A stretch of 64,000 bases of DNA. Source: Liquorilactobacillus ghanensis DSM 18630 (GTDB taxonomy: Bacteria; Bacillota; Bacilli; Lactobacillales; Lactobacillaceae). The stretch spans positions 1 to 64,000 of the forward strand of contig NZ_AZGB01000022.1 of the NCBI RefSeq assembly GCF_001435235.1, in the 5' to 3' direction. Every line of letters starts with the position of its first letter. Positions within the stretch are counted from its first letter, which is position 1. The translations under genes were made by a program, and so were the position numbers. The notes below the pieces were generated by a model that had not been told where the DNA came from, did no database searches, and saw only the letters and a program-made list of their open reading frames with translations. Of this stretch, positions 9,489 to 18,490 are shown piece after piece.

Positions 9489-9989
9489 ATGAAATTTGAA
9501 TTAGCATCTGCCGGAGATTTAAGTAGAATTGTTGAAATTTATAACCAAGCAGTTTTAACCCGCCAGTCAACTGCGGATCTAAAACCGGCAACTGTTCAAC
9601 AGCGGCAGCCATGGTTTGCAGCTCATCAAAACAATCGCCAAAGACCATTATGGATAATAAAAAATACCGATACGGTAGTCGGTTGGATGAGTTTGAGTGA
9701 TTTTTATGGTCGACCAGCGTACCAACGAACTGCTGAAATTAGTTTGTATCTTGATCAAAATTATCAAGGACATGAAGTTGGTAAGCAAGCACTGACTTTT
9801 TTAGCGGATCAGATAACTGCTTGTCAGGTTGAAATTGTGCTGGCTTTTGTTTTTAGTCATAATAAAGCAAGTCAACACTTATTTCGAACATTTGGTTATC
9901 AAAGGCGGGGACATCTTCCTGAAGTGGCTTTGTTGGACCAACGATTGTGCGACCTAGATATCTTAGGAAAAGACTATCGACGAAAATAA
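9489..9989 (+). CDS. GNAT acetyltransferase, phosphinothricin-type
   Basis: A 166-residue GNAT N-acetyltransferase. ATG at 9489 is preceded by AAAGGATGG (9474-9482); a TTG frame 18 bp earlier overlaps that site. The start FELASAGDLSRIVEIYNQAV, the WMSLSDFYGRPAYQRTAEIS strand and the acetyl-CoA loop NYQGHEVGKQAL resemble the Pat/YwnH group, which acetylates methionine sulfoximine- or phosphinothricin-like compounds. The actual substrate is unproven. It lies directly after the aldo/keto reductase and before a strong terminator. Confidence 0.75.
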   Translation: MKFELASAGDLSRIVEIYNQAVLTRQSTADLKPATVQQRQPWFAAHQNNRQRPLWIIKNTDTVVGWMSLSDFYGRPAYQRTAEISLYLDQNYQGHEVGKQALTFLADQITACQVEIVLAFVFSHNKASQHLFRTFGYQRRGHLPEVALLDQRLCDLDILGKDYRRK

Positions 9990-10018
9990 TATTTGAGAAT
10001 AAAAAATCAGTTGTAGAT

Positions 10019-10059
10019 AATTCTGATGTTAATTAATAAAATTAGCATCAGAATTTTTT
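10019..10059 (+). terminator. Strong Rho-independent terminator
   Basis: AATTCTGATG plus TTAAT (10019-10033) pairs with ATTAG plus CATCAGAATT (10041-10055), a 15-bp stem with a 7-nt loop and a T run to 10059. It ends the aldo/keto reductase-acetyltransferase unit. Confidence 0.9.
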
Positions 10060-10399
10060 CGTGAACGGTTAAATAAACAGTCTAAAAAAATATCGTTGGC
10101 AACTAAAACTACTAAGTAAGTATATTCAAAGTTAAAATCACTTTTTTAATTGCTATTACTTATGATACAAATTTAATTAACATTATTCTATTAATTATAG
10201 TGATGCTTTTTCACTTAGATGACATTTTTGAATAAAAAACATCATTTTAGTTGGTAAAGTGTTTTTTATTTTCAAAGGTTTTTTTAATAAATAACGTCTA
10301 ATAATAATTTGAAAGCCATTTATTCTTTCAAATAGAAGAATAAAACGCTTGATTTAGCAGCGTATGTCACATTTTATGACAAAGTAAAGATAAAACTAT
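10060..10399. other. Gene-free AT-rich stretch with one inverted repeat
   Basis: No coding frame with a ribosome site is visible. TTTATTCTT (10319-10327) and AAGAATAAA (10336-10344) form a perfect 9-bp inverted repeat with an 8-nt loop and no T run. It lies about 60 bp upstream of the promoter at 10400, so an operator role is possible but unsupported. Confidence 0.4.
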
Positions 10400-10428
10400 T
10401 TGACTTGATTAAAATTAGATTATAGAAT
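10400..10428 (+). promoter_or_regulatory. SigA-type promoter of the amino acid permease gene
   Basis: TTGACT (10400-10405), 17-bp spacer, TAGAAT (10423-10428). Transcription would start near 10435, about 28 bp before the start codon at 10463. Confidence 0.75.
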
Positions 10429-10462
10429 GTTAAGCATAGTTGATGAAAGGTGATGGTTTTTC

Positions 10463-11881
10463 ATGAGTGGACTTTTTCGAAGAAAAAATGTTGATGATTT
10501 GTTGGCGGGGGCAACACCGTTAACGAGAACACTCAAAACAGTAGATTTAACGTTTCTAGGAATTGGAGCAATTATTGGTACCGGGATTTTTGTTTTAACC
10601 GGCAAGGGAGCTTTGACAGCCGGACCTGCATTATCAGTTTCATTTTTATTGGCAGCAGTTTGTTGTGGCTTTACTGGCCTGTGTTACGCAGAATTTGCTT
10701 CGATGGCTCCAGTAGCCGGTTCAGCCTATACTTATTCATATTTGGCTTTTGGCGAAATAATTGCATTTGTGATCGGCTGGGATTTAATTTTGGAATATGC
10801 ATTAGGTGCAGCCACCGTGTCAGTTGGTTGGTCGGGGTATTTTCTGAATTTCCTGTCGGAGATGGGGATCCATATTCCAACTGTTTTAACAGCCGCCGCC
10901 GGAACGACACCAGGTGTTACGACTTACTTTAATTTACCGGCCTTTATTATTGTTTTAATAATTACTTGGATCATTTCTATCGGGATTAATCAAACTAAAC
11001 GTGTTAACGACACTATGGTAATAATCAAATTAGCAGTTATTGTTTTATTCATCGTTTGTACCGTTTGGTTTATCAAGCCCCATAATTGGGTACCATTCTC
11101 ACCGTATGGGATTTATAGTTTCCACAATGGAACAGCAGCTGGGGTAATTCCAGCAGCTTCAATTGTTTTCTTCTCATTCATTGGATTTGATTCAGTTGCT
11201 TCAAGTGCTGAAGAAACAATTAATCCAAGTAAAACATTACCACGGGGGATTTTATTATCGCTTTTAATTTCAACTATTTTGTATATCGCTATGACATTAA
11301 TTATGACTGGCGTAGTTAAATATACTGTATTTACGAAATACTTGAATGCACCGATCTTGGCGGTCTTGCACCAAACTGGACAAGGCTGGTTATCATTTAT
11401 TGTCAGCATTGGAGCCATTTTAGGTATGACAACCGTTATCTTAGTTCAATTATATGGTCAGTCCAGAATTTGTTATTCAATGTCGCGTGATGGATTATTT
11501 CCTAAATTCTTCGGTGAAGTCAGTCCTAAATACAAAACACCATTTAAGGGTACTTGGTTCTTTGGAATTATAACTGCAATTGCTGGTGGTTTTATCAATT
11601 TAAACATTTTATCAGAGTTGGTTAATATTGGTACTTTGACAGCTTTCATTTTAGTATCAGCTGGCGTTTTATGGATGCGTAAAAGTCACCCTGAAATTCA
11701 TCGTGGTTTTCGGGCACCTGGAGTTCCGGTAACACCAATTATTGCGATTATTTTCTGTATTACTTTGATTATTGGCTTGAATTGGGAAACTTGGGTAAGA
11801 TTCTTAGTTTGGTTCGCCTTAGGGATGATTCTCTATTTTGCCTATGGACGGAAGCACTCAGCTTTAAATCAGCAACAGTAG
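10463..11881 (+). CDS. APC-family amino acid permease, cationic amino acid type
   Basis: A 472-residue permease with about 12 membrane segments. TM1 carries the APC signature GIGAIIGTGIFVLTG, followed by GPALSVSF and CYAEFASMAPVAGSAYTYSY. FFSFIGFDSVASSAEE and the cytoplasmic QSRICYSMSRDGLFPKFF loop are typical of the CAT/YfnA subgroup, which takes up Arg, Lys or branched-chain amino acids in different members. RBS GAAAGGTG precedes ATG at 10463. It is a single-gene unit with its own promoter (10400) and terminator (11909). Substrate specificity is not deducible. Confidence 0.85.
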   Translation: MSGLFRRKNVDDLLAGATPLTRTLKTVDLTFLGIGAIIGTGIFVLTGKGALTAGPALSVSFLLAAVCCGFTGLCYAEFASMAPVAGSAYTYSYLAFGEIIAFVIGWDLILEYALGAATVSVGWSGYFLNFLSEMGIHIPTVLTAAAGTTPGVTTYFNLPAFIIVLIITWIISIGINQTKRVNDTMVIIKLAVIVLFIVCTVWFIKPHNWVPFSPYGIYSFHNGTAAGVIPAASIVFFSFIGFDSVASSAEETINPSKTLPRGILLSLLISTILYIAMTLIMTGVVKYTVFTKYLNAPILAVLHQTGQGWLSFIVSIGAILGMTTVILVQLYGQSRICYSMSRDGLFPKFFGEVSPKYKTPFKGTWFFGIITAIAGGFINLNILSELVNIGTLTAFILVSAGVLWMRKSHPEIHRGFRAPGVPVTPIIAIIFCITLIIGLNWETWVRFLVWFALGMILYFAYGRKHSALNQQQ

Positions 11882-11908
11882 AGATTGAATGAATTACTTT
11901 TTAAGATT

Positions 11909-11945
11909 GCTGCTTTCGATTTTACTTAATCGAAGCAGCTTTTTT
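11909..11945 (+). terminator. Rho-independent terminator
   Basis: GCTGCTTTCGATT (11909-11921) pairs with AATCGAAGCAGC (11928-11939) with one bulged T, followed by six T. It ends the permease gene. Confidence 0.9.
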
Positions 11946-12058
11946 GTGTAAAACAGTAGGCAAATTCGAAAAGTATCTTGATCCAAAATAAAAATGTCCT
12001 TTTTATATTGGAAATAAGTTAAAATGAAATCGAGAAACAACTTTTGGGGGAGGTATTT

Positions 12059-13414
12059 ATGAGTAAGCAAACGGAAACCTTTAGTATTCCTTTGGCAAAG
12101 AGGCGAACAACATCTTGGGATATGTTTGCTACGTGGGTTGGGGCTAATGCTAACAATGGGACATGGTATATTGGCGGTGTAATGGCAGCCTGCGGTTTTT
12201 TGACAGCAACTAAGATCTTGGTTTTATCATCAGCAGTTGCTTATGTTTGTTTGGCATTAATTGGCTATATCGGTTTTCAAACTGGTGTTTCAACTATGGG
12301 AATCGCACGTGCATCATTTGGTCTGCGTGGTAGCTTTTTACCATCAATTATTAATTTCACGCAATTTATCGGATGGACGGCAGTTAATACATTTATTGCC
12401 GCGACTTCAGTCAGTTATTTGCTGCATGATTTATTAGGATGGCCGCTGTGGGGCCAGACTGGCGGTTTAAAGGGAATGCTTTTGGGCATCGTTGTAATGA
12501 GTATTTTGCATATCATTAGTATTGCCAGCGGTTCACGCTCAGTTCAGTTGATTGAACGATTAGGAATTATTTTAGTTTTTATCTTTGTAGTTTGGGAATC
12601 GATTATTGTTTTTCAGCATGTTTCGTTAGCACAGATTATTAATTGGCAAGTACCAACTAAATTAAAGTCAACGACTGGAAGTGCTATCGACACTGTGGCA
12701 GCCTTCAATCTTGCTTGGGTTACTGCTGCGGCAGACTTCTCACGTTTTTCACGTAAAAAATCAGCTGCAACGACGGTGTCATTTGCTGGAGCCTTGGTGG
12801 GAGTTCTTTGGTTTGCTATGATCGGTTTGGTTTCAACAATTAGTATTGCTGTGTCATCAGGAACTTATGATCCTAATAATTCTGATCCTAGTTCGATTGC
12901 CAGCCGGCTTGGGTTAGGGGTATTGGCATTATTGGTAATCATTTTAACCAGTATGACAGCTAATGCAGTTAATTTAATGGCAGCCGGATCGGCATTGGCA
13001 AATATTTTTTCAAAATTAAAATTGAAATATGCTTTGTGGATCGTTGCCGGTTTGGCGACTTTAGTTACTTTTATCCCCATGATATTGGGTAGTTTTTTAG
13101 CAGCTTTTACTGCATTTCTGGATTATATTGGCATGGTTTTAGGTCCAATCATCAGTATTATTATTGTTGATTATTTTTTCTGTGCCAAACAGCAATACAA
13201 AATCGCTGAGTTGACAAATAATCAAGGAAAATATTGGTACATTAAAGGTGTCAATTGGGCAGCTGTTATTACTTGGGTCCTTGGAGCAGGGGGCTTTTTC
13301 ATCTTGCAAAAAGCCACTTTTTTGCAAACGACAATTGGCGCGACTTATCCAGATATGTTGCTTAGTGGTCTAGTTTATTGGTTGATTATGCATTTGAAAC
13401 AAAAGGAGAAATAA
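12059..13414 (+). CDS. codB: Cytosine permease, NCS1 family
   Basis: A 451-residue nucleobase:cation symporter with about 12 membrane segments. ATG at 12059 is preceded by GGGGGAGG; the frame can be opened at a TTG 15 bp earlier, which overlaps the ribosome site. Early helices contain WVGANANNGTWYIGG and GFQTGVSTMGIARASFG, and AWVTAAADFSRFSRKKSAA is typical of CodB. The cytosine deaminase gene begins 2 bp after its stop, so uptake and deamination of cytosine are coupled in one operon. No purine or PyrR element was seen upstream. Confidence 0.9.
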   Translation: MSKQTETFSIPLAKRRTTSWDMFATWVGANANNGTWYIGGVMAACGFLTATKILVLSSAVAYVCLALIGYIGFQTGVSTMGIARASFGLRGSFLPSIINFTQFIGWTAVNTFIAATSVSYLLHDLLGWPLWGQTGGLKGMLLGIVVMSILHIISIASGSRSVQLIERLGIILVFIFVVWESIIVFQHVSLAQIINWQVPTKLKSTTGSAIDTVAAFNLAWVTAAADFSRFSRKKSAATTVSFAGALVGVLWFAMIGLVSTISIAVSSGTYDPNNSDPSSIASRLGLGVLALLVIILTSMTANAVNLMAAGSALANIFSKLKLKYALWIVAGLATLVTFIPMILGSFLAAFTAFLDYIGMVLGPIISIIIVDYFFCAKQQYKIAELTNNQGKYWYIKGVNWAAVITWVLGAGGFFILQKATFLQTTIGATYPDMLLSGLVYWLIMHLKQKEK

Positions 13415-13415
13415 A

Positions 13416-14654
13416 ATGTTAATCAAAAATGTTCATGTTAATAATGAAAAGAAAATAACTGATGTTAGAATTGAAAACGGTAAATTTACCCAAATTTTGC
13501 CGAATTTATCCGCCAAAAAAGGTGAAGAAATTATTGATGGTCAGCGTAAACTTCTTTTACCGCCATTTATCGATTCGCATATCCACTTAGATGCAACTTT
13601 AACGGCTGGTCAGCCGGAATGGAATGAAACAGGCACTTTATTTGACGGTATCCGTATCTGGTCTGAGCGTAAACAGTCTTTAACGATTGCGGATGTTAAA
13701 CAGCGGGCGCGGCAGACTTTATTAAGACAGGCAGGATTAGGGATTCAATTTGTTCGCAGTCATGTTGATACGACCGATCCCCAATTAATTGCTTTACAAG
13801 CTTTACTGGAATTAAAAGCTGAGCTAAAAGATGTGATTGAATTACAATTAGTGGCTTTTCCCCAGGAAGGCATACTGTCATTTCCTAATGGCAAAGCATT
13901 ACTTGAACAGGCTTTGAAAGAAGGAGCAGATGTAGTTGGCGGAATCCCTCACTATGAATTTAATCAATTTTATGGGGCTGATTCTTTGAAATATTTGATG
14001 GGATTGGCTGAAAAATATAATGTTTTAGTTGATGTTCACTGTGATGAAATTGATGATCCAAATAGTCGTAATTTAGAAGTCTTGGCTACGCTGGCTTATG
14101 AAACAGGTTTAAAGCAGCGCGTAACAGCGAGCCATACAACAGCAATGGGGTCATATAATGATGCCTATACTTATAAATTATTTCGCTTATTAAAAATGGC
14201 TAACTTGAATTTTGTAGCAAATCCTTTAGTTAATATTCATTTAGGCGGTCGTTTTGATACCTATCCCAAACGGCGCGGCTTAACACGGGTTAAGGAACTT
14301 AGTGCAGCTGGGATTAATGTCTCATTTGGCGAAGATGATGTTCAGGACCCTTGGAATCCGTTAGGAAATGGCAATATGCTTGATCCATTGCAAATGGGCG
14401 TTTATGCTGCTCAGTTAATGGGTTACCAGCAGTTGCAGCAATCATTTAATTATATAACTTACAATGCGGCTAAAACACTGAATATTCAAGACCACTATGG
14501 AATTGAGCTTGGGAAACCGGGAAATTGTATTTTGCTGAATGGAACTGATTTTTATCAGGTACTTAATCAACATGCAGAAGTTCTTTATAATATTCGTAAT
14601 GGTAAAATTTTGGCTAAGACCATTCCGGCAAAAACGGAAATTCATTGGAAGTAG
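13416..14654 (+). CDS. codA: Cytosine deaminase
   Basis: A 412-residue amidohydrolase that converts cytosine to uracil and ammonia for pyrimidine salvage. The metal-binding HxH is H55/H57 in DSHIHLDATL. Later metal/catalytic motifs are VRSHVDTTD, VDVHCDEIDD, TASHTTAMGSY and the Asp in SFGEDDVQDPW. Length matches bacterial CodA. AGGAG lies just before ATG and only one base separates it from the codB stop. The following dehydrogenase starts 76 bp downstream without a visible terminator, so read-through is possible. Confidence 0.9.
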   Translation: MLIKNVHVNNEKKITDVRIENGKFTQILPNLSAKKGEEIIDGQRKLLLPPFIDSHIHLDATLTAGQPEWNETGTLFDGIRIWSERKQSLTIADVKQRARQTLLRQAGLGIQFVRSHVDTTDPQLIALQALLELKAELKDVIELQLVAFPQEGILSFPNGKALLEQALKEGADVVGGIPHYEFNQFYGADSLKYLMGLAEKYNVLVDVHCDEIDDPNSRNLEVLATLAYETGLKQRVTASHTTAMGSYNDAYTYKLFRLLKMANLNFVANPLVNIHLGGRFDTYPKRRGLTRVKELSAAGINVSFGEDDVQDPWNPLGNGNMLDPLQMGVYAAQLMGYQQLQQSFNYITYNAAKTLNIQDHYGIELGKPGNCILLNGTDFYQVLNQHAEVLYNIRNGKILAKTIPAKTEIHWK

Positions 14655-14730
14655 AAGCAAGATGATTGTTTTCACAGCTGTAAAAGTGCAACAATGAAGG
14701 GGATTAAACTTAAAAAATGAGGTGACTATT

Positions 14731-15759
14731 TTGAAAGAAATGATGAATGCAGTTGGTGTTCAGGTCAATTCATCAAATTCGGTTGATGTCCAACAAAATT
14801 TGGTCGATTTTCAAACTGAAAAACCAGTTGCAACGGGTCACGATTTATTAGTTAAGATTATGGCTGTATCGGTTAATCCAATTGACGTTGCCGTTCGTAA
14901 GCAGGTAAGCAAATCTTCGCCACAGCCTAAAATCTTAGGTTGGGATGCGCTAGGAACAGTTGAGAGTGTTGGCTCAGACGTTAGTTTGTTTCAACCGGGT
15001 GATCGAGTATTTTATGCTGGTGACTATCGGCGAGCGGGATCAGATGCGGCTTATCAATTGGTTGATGAGCGGTTGGTTGGCCATGCGCCACAAAAATTAA
15101 CTGTACCGCAGGCTGCAGCGATGCCTTTAACAGCATTGACTGCCTGGGAAGCCCTTTTTGAAAAATTGGCTTTATCACCTAAAAATAATGAACCAGGTCA
15201 AACAATTTTAATTATCAATGGTGCTGGTGGTGTTGGATCAATCGCGATTCAGTTAGCTAAAATGGCTGGTTTGCGGGTAATTGCCACCGCTTCACGGCCA
15301 GAAACAAAAGCTTGGGTCAAAAAAATGGGAGCTGATCTGATTCTCAATCATCGACAGTCATTGCCACAACAATTGCGTGCAACTGGTCAGCAAGATGTTG
15401 ATTATATTTTAGGATTGAATGATATTGATGGTCATTGGAAGGAAATGGCGGAGCTAATCAAACCAAATGGCCGGATTGTTTCAATTACCGACAATCAGCA
15501 TCCCTTGGATCTCGGCTTATTAAAACCTAAAAGTGTAACATTTGCTTGGGAGTGGATGTACACTAAATCATTTTATCAATTACCGACAATGATTACTCAG
15601 CATAACACTTTAGAAAAAATTTCGCAGCTTTTAGATCAAGGAATTTTGCATTCCACTCTGCGCCAGAGCTTGGAACCGCTAAATGCAAAAGTCCTGCAGC
15701 AAGCACATAAAATGATTGAAAGTAATCATACAATTGGTAAAATCGTTATATGCAACTGA
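14731..15759 (+). CDS. Zinc-type alcohol dehydrogenase-like oxidoreductase (MDR superfamily)
   Basis: A 342-residue NADPH-dependent medium-chain reductase. The start is TTG at 14731, 8 bp after GAGG; a GTG at 14722 overlaps that site. It shows SVNPIDVAVRKQ, the ILGWDALGTV strand, and the nucleotide-binding loop INGAGGVGSIAIQLAK near residue 165. The structural-zinc cysteine cluster of classical alcohol dehydrogenases is missing, as in the quinone reductase/ZADH-like branch (TIGR02817 type). Likely role is reduction of quinones or enals in the cytosol. A GNAT gene follows 39 bp downstream. Confidence 0.8.
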   Translation: MKEMMNAVGVQVNSSNSVDVQQNLVDFQTEKPVATGHDLLVKIMAVSVNPIDVAVRKQVSKSSPQPKILGWDALGTVESVGSDVSLFQPGDRVFYAGDYRRAGSDAAYQLVDERLVGHAPQKLTVPQAAAMPLTALTAWEALFEKLALSPKNNEPGQTILIINGAGGVGSIAIQLAKMAGLRVIATASRPETKAWVKKMGADLILNHRQSLPQQLRATGQQDVDYILGLNDIDGHWKEMAELIKPNGRIVSITDNQHPLDLGLLKPKSVTFAWEWMYTKSFYQLPTMITQHNTLEKISQLLDQGILHSTLRQSLEPLNAKVLQQAHKMIESNHTIGKIVICN

Positions 15760-15798
15760 GGTTTTAAATAAAATTCAAGTGATTCAAGGAATGATAAA

Positions 15799-16299
15799 AT
15801 GAAGATTTTAATTGATTCAGTCAACGAGTGGAATTTAAAGACAGTTATGCAAATTGAACAAAGCAGTTTTTCAACGCAGGAAGCAGCGGCTCCAACAGCA
15901 ATGAAAGAAAGACAGCAGCAGTTGGGAGATACTTTTTTAGGAGCTTTTGCAGCAAATCGTTTAGTTGGTTTCATTGTAGGTCCGGCAATTTCAAATCGTT
16001 ATTTAAATGATGATTTATTTCAGCATGTAGTGCCTAATCCAACTGCAACGGTAGCTCCTTTTCAAGCAGTTTTGAGTTTAGCAGTTGCTTCACCGTATCG
16101 TGGACAAAAAATTGGCAGTCAGCTTTTGTCCGCATTAGCAGAACGGGCGACAATTGCGGGGCGTCAAGGAATTACGTTAACTTGTTTGCCATCGTTGATT
16201 AGTTTCTATCAAAAAAATGGATTTCATGATGAAGGAATTGCAGCTTCACAACATGCGGGTGAAGTTTGGCATAATTTATTTTTACCGCTGACAGATTAA
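15799..16299 (+). CDS. GNAT acetyltransferase, AANAT-like
   Basis: A 166-residue GNAT protein. The acetyl-CoA motif is LSLAVASPYRGQKIGSQLL (near residues 92-110), with the late ISFYQKNGFHDEG typical of the fold. The DTFLGAFAANRLVGFI strand resembles arylalkylamine N-acetyltransferase-like proteins. RBS CAAGGA precedes ATG at 15799. It lies between two dehydrogenase genes on one strand with short gaps, probably one transcript. Substrate unknown. Confidence 0.75.
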   Translation: MKILIDSVNEWNLKTVMQIEQSSFSTQEAAAPTAMKERQQQLGDTFLGAFAANRLVGFIVGPAISNRYLNDDLFQHVVPNPTATVAPFQAVLSLAVASPYRGQKIGSQLLSALAERATIAGRQGITLTCLPSLISFYQKNGFHDEGIAASQHAGEVWHNLFLPLTD

Positions 16300-16320
16300 T
16301 TAATGAGAGGAAGATCAATA

Positions 16321-17253
16321 TTGCAAGCATTATTATTCGTAAAACCTAAACCAGAACAGTTGACTCGCTTACAGCAGCAATTTCCAGCAGTGACCTTTAC
16401 AACCGATCAAAAAGCAGCTAGTAAAGCAGAAATTGTTTTGGGCTGGGATAAGTCGTTGACGGCTGAGTTATTAGCAAATCAGCATTTAAAATGGGTACAA
16501 GCCAAGTCGGCTGGAATTGATTATTTACCTTTGACAGAATTTAAGGCAAAGAAAATCATTTTGACGAACGCTTCTGGGCTGCATAGCCGCTATATAGCAG
16601 AGACGGTTACAAGTTATATATTAATGGAAAATCGCGGTTTACGAGCGGTGATCAAGCAACCTAAAACTTGGTTGACACCAGCTTCATTGGAAACGCGGGA
16701 ACAAACGGCGCTGATCTTTGGAACTGGCAAAATAGGTTGTGAAATTGCTCGTTACTGTCATTTTCTGGGGATGCAGACTGTTGGAGTCAATCGGCATGGA
16801 ATGGATTCACATTTAATAGATGTTTTTGATCAAGTCATTACGACTGATACTTTCAAAGCTGACGGTTATGCTGCTTCAATTGATTTTTTAATTTCAACTT
16901 TGCCGGGAACAGCGCAAACTGTTCACTTTTTTAACGAACAGATGCTGCAGCAAGTGAAACCAGGTTATACTTTTATTAATGTTGGTCGCGGAAATACACT
17001 AGTTGAAGCTGACTTATTGAAACTATTGGATGATTCATGGATTCGCAGTGCTTATCTGGATGTGTTTGAACAAGAACCATTACCAGCTGCTTCACCACTT
17101 TGGCGACATGGAAAAGTTATCGTTACTCCACATATTTCTGGGCAAATTCCGCATTTTCGAGCAGCTTTATATCCTTTGTTTGCAAACAACTTAGATAATT
17201 ATTTGAGCAACAAACCTTTATACAATTTGGTTGATTTGCAGGCTGGCTATTAG
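16321..17253 (+). CDS. D-2-hydroxyacid dehydrogenase family protein
   Basis: A 310-residue NAD(P)-dependent oxidoreductase. The start is TTG at 16321, 7 bp after AGAGGAAG; an ATG at 16303 overlaps the ribosome site. The Rossmann loop ALIFGTGKIGCEIARY lies mid-protein. The catalytic Arg is in INVGRGNTLVE, the Glu in DVFEQEPLP and the His in VTPHISG, which together form the D-isomer-specific family triad. It likely interconverts a 2-keto acid and a D-2-hydroxy acid. The following MazG-like gene starts 22 bp after its stop. Confidence 0.85.
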   Translation: MQALLFVKPKPEQLTRLQQQFPAVTFTTDQKAASKAEIVLGWDKSLTAELLANQHLKWVQAKSAGIDYLPLTEFKAKKIILTNASGLHSRYIAETVTSYILMENRGLRAVIKQPKTWLTPASLETREQTALIFGTGKIGCEIARYCHFLGMQTVGVNRHGMDSHLIDVFDQVITTDTFKADGYAASIDFLISTLPGTAQTVHFFNEQMLQQVKPGYTFINVGRGNTLVEADLLKLLDDSWIRSAYLDVFEQEPLPAASPLWRHGKVIVTPHISGQIPHFRAALYPLFANNLDNYLSNKPLYNLVDLQAGY

Positions 17254-17275
17254 ACTAAGGAAGGAATGGTTAATT

Positions 17276-17584
17276 GTGTTTGATCAGCAATTGCAGGAGC
17301 AGATTATTCGAGCGGCTCAAAGTGAACCCAAAACAGTTCAACAGCAATTTTTGAAATTAATGGAAGAAAGCGGGGAAGCGGCTCAAGCCTATTTAGCCAG
17401 CATTAAAGCTTCAGGAAACGGTTATAAGCAATTAGATATTAATGATACTAAGGAAGAATTAGCTGATACTTTGCTGGTTGTTTTAGCAATTCTGGTCAAA
17501 CTTGATTGTCAACCATCGGAGTTAAAGGAATTATTGCAGAAAAAAACACAAAAATGGTTGGATCACCAAACAAAAAGCAAATAA
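17276..17584 (+). CDS. MazG-like nucleotide pyrophosphohydrolase
   Basis: A 102-residue all-alpha protein. GTG at 17276 is used because AAGGAAGG (17258-17265) lies about 10 bp upstream; the longer frame overlaps the previous gene. It contains LMEESGEAAQAY and DTKEELADTLLVVLAI, matching the EExxE and ExxD metal-binding motifs of MazG/dUTPase-like pyrophosphohydrolases. By family it hydrolyses unwanted nucleoside triphosphates; its target is unknown. It ends the run of genes that begins near 14731. Confidence 0.75.
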   Translation: MFDQQLQEQIIRAAQSEPKTVQQQFLKLMEESGEAAQAYLASIKASGNGYKQLDINDTKEELADTLLVVLAILVKLDCQPSELKELLQKKTQKWLDHQTKSK

Positions 17585-17617
17585 TTGCGGTTTTTAACCA
17601 GTAATTATTAAGAATAA

Positions 17618-17646
17618 TTGATTTTAAATTTATTTTAGGGTAAACT
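17618..17646 (+). promoter_or_regulatory. Candidate promoter of the T-box leader
   Basis: TTGATT (17618-17623), 17-bp spacer, TAAACT (17641-17646). Transcription would begin about 17653, just before stem I of the T-box. Confidence 0.5.
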
Positions 17647-17653
17647 TAACGTT

Positions 17654-17885
17654 AAAGTCGAAGAAATGAGTAACTAGTTACCGGTATTTAGAGAGTCATT
17701 GGCTGCTGGAAAATGACTACCCAAATTAGTGAAGATGGTTTCTTTATTATAAAGATGAATCGGCTAGTTTTAAATGAACCGATTACGGGTTAACCGTTAT
17801 CTTGATCGAGGATTTGAATTTATTCAAATCAAAGAATGGTGGTACCACGTGCAAGCGTCCTTTCAACTAGGAAGGGCGTTTTTTT
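17654..17885 (+). ncRNA. T-box riboswitch with terminator, upstream of ECF transporter
   Basis: Hallmarks are present in order. Lower stem I is AAGAAA (17661-17666) with TTTCTT (17739-17744). The loop-E AGTA (17669-17672) faces GAA (17731-17733). The upper helix is ACTAGTT (17673-17679) with AATTAGT (17724-17730), and AGAGAG sits at 17690-17695. The T-box sequence AATGGTGGTACCACG is at 17835-17849. The terminator stem is 17853-17864 with 17871-17882 plus a T run to 17885. The specifier region reads GAAGATGG: GAT (Asp) directly after GAA, or ATG (Met) one base later. The bulge TGGT would pair with an ACCA tRNA end, which fits tRNA-Met (A73) better than tRNA-Asp (G73). Uncharged tRNA should allow transcription of the transporter operon. 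Confidence 0.9.
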
Positions 17886-17929
17886 ACTTAATTTTTAAGT
17901 TCTTAATTTTATAAAGGATGGTGTTTAGA

Positions 17930-18487
17930 ATGAAGAAAAAAACTGATTCAATTCAGTCAGTGGTAGCAACCGGTATTGGTGCAGCAATTATTTTTGTCTT
18001 AATGAAGTTTGTCGCTATCCCGACTGGCATTCCCAATACACAAGTTAATGTTGCAGAAGGCTTTTTGCCTTTACTAGCAGCAATCTATGGACCAATTACA
18101 GCTGGATTAGCAATTTTTATTGGCCATGCACTTAATGATTTTGTAACCTATGGCTCTCCATGGTGGACATGGGTAATTGTTGATGGACTGGTTGGTGTAG
18201 CTTTTGGTTTTTTGAAAAATAAGTTACAAATTCAAGCTGGTGCATTATCGGTAGCCAAGTTAGTTTGGTTTAATATTTACCAAGTTATTGTTAACTTTAT
18301 TGGTTGGGTATTATTGGCACCAACAGGGGATATTTTAATTTATCATGAACCGGCTGGCAAAGTTTATATTCAAGGATTAACAACTTGGGTAGTTAATAGT
18401 CTTTCGGTAGCAATTATTGGTACAATTTTATTAGTTCTTTATTCGCGGACTCGTACCAAACATGGCAGTCTGAAGAAGGAAGATTAA
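17930..18487 (+). CDS. ECF transporter substrate-binding S component, UPF0397 family
   Basis: A 185-residue membrane protein with five to six helices. ATG at 17930 follows AAAGGATGG; an in-frame ATG at 17918 lies within that site. VNVAEGFLPLLAAIYGPITAGL and YGSPWWTWVIVDG are typical of the UPF0397 group of energy-coupling-factor S components. The next two genes encode its own ATPase and T component, so this is a dedicated (group I) ECF importer. Comparative work has linked some such systems under T-box control to methionine-related compounds (MtsTUV); the ligand here is not proved. The T-box leader controls it. Confidence 0.85.
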   Translation: MKKKTDSIQSVVATGIGAAIIFVLMKFVAIPTGIPNTQVNVAEGFLPLLAAIYGPITAGLAIFIGHALNDFVTYGSPWWTWVIVDGLVGVAFGFLKNKLQIQAGALSVAKLVWFNIYQVIVNFIGWVLLAPTGDILIYHEPAGKVYIQGLTTWVVNSLSVAIIGTILLVLYSRTRTKHGSLKKED

Positions 18488-18490
18488 TTT

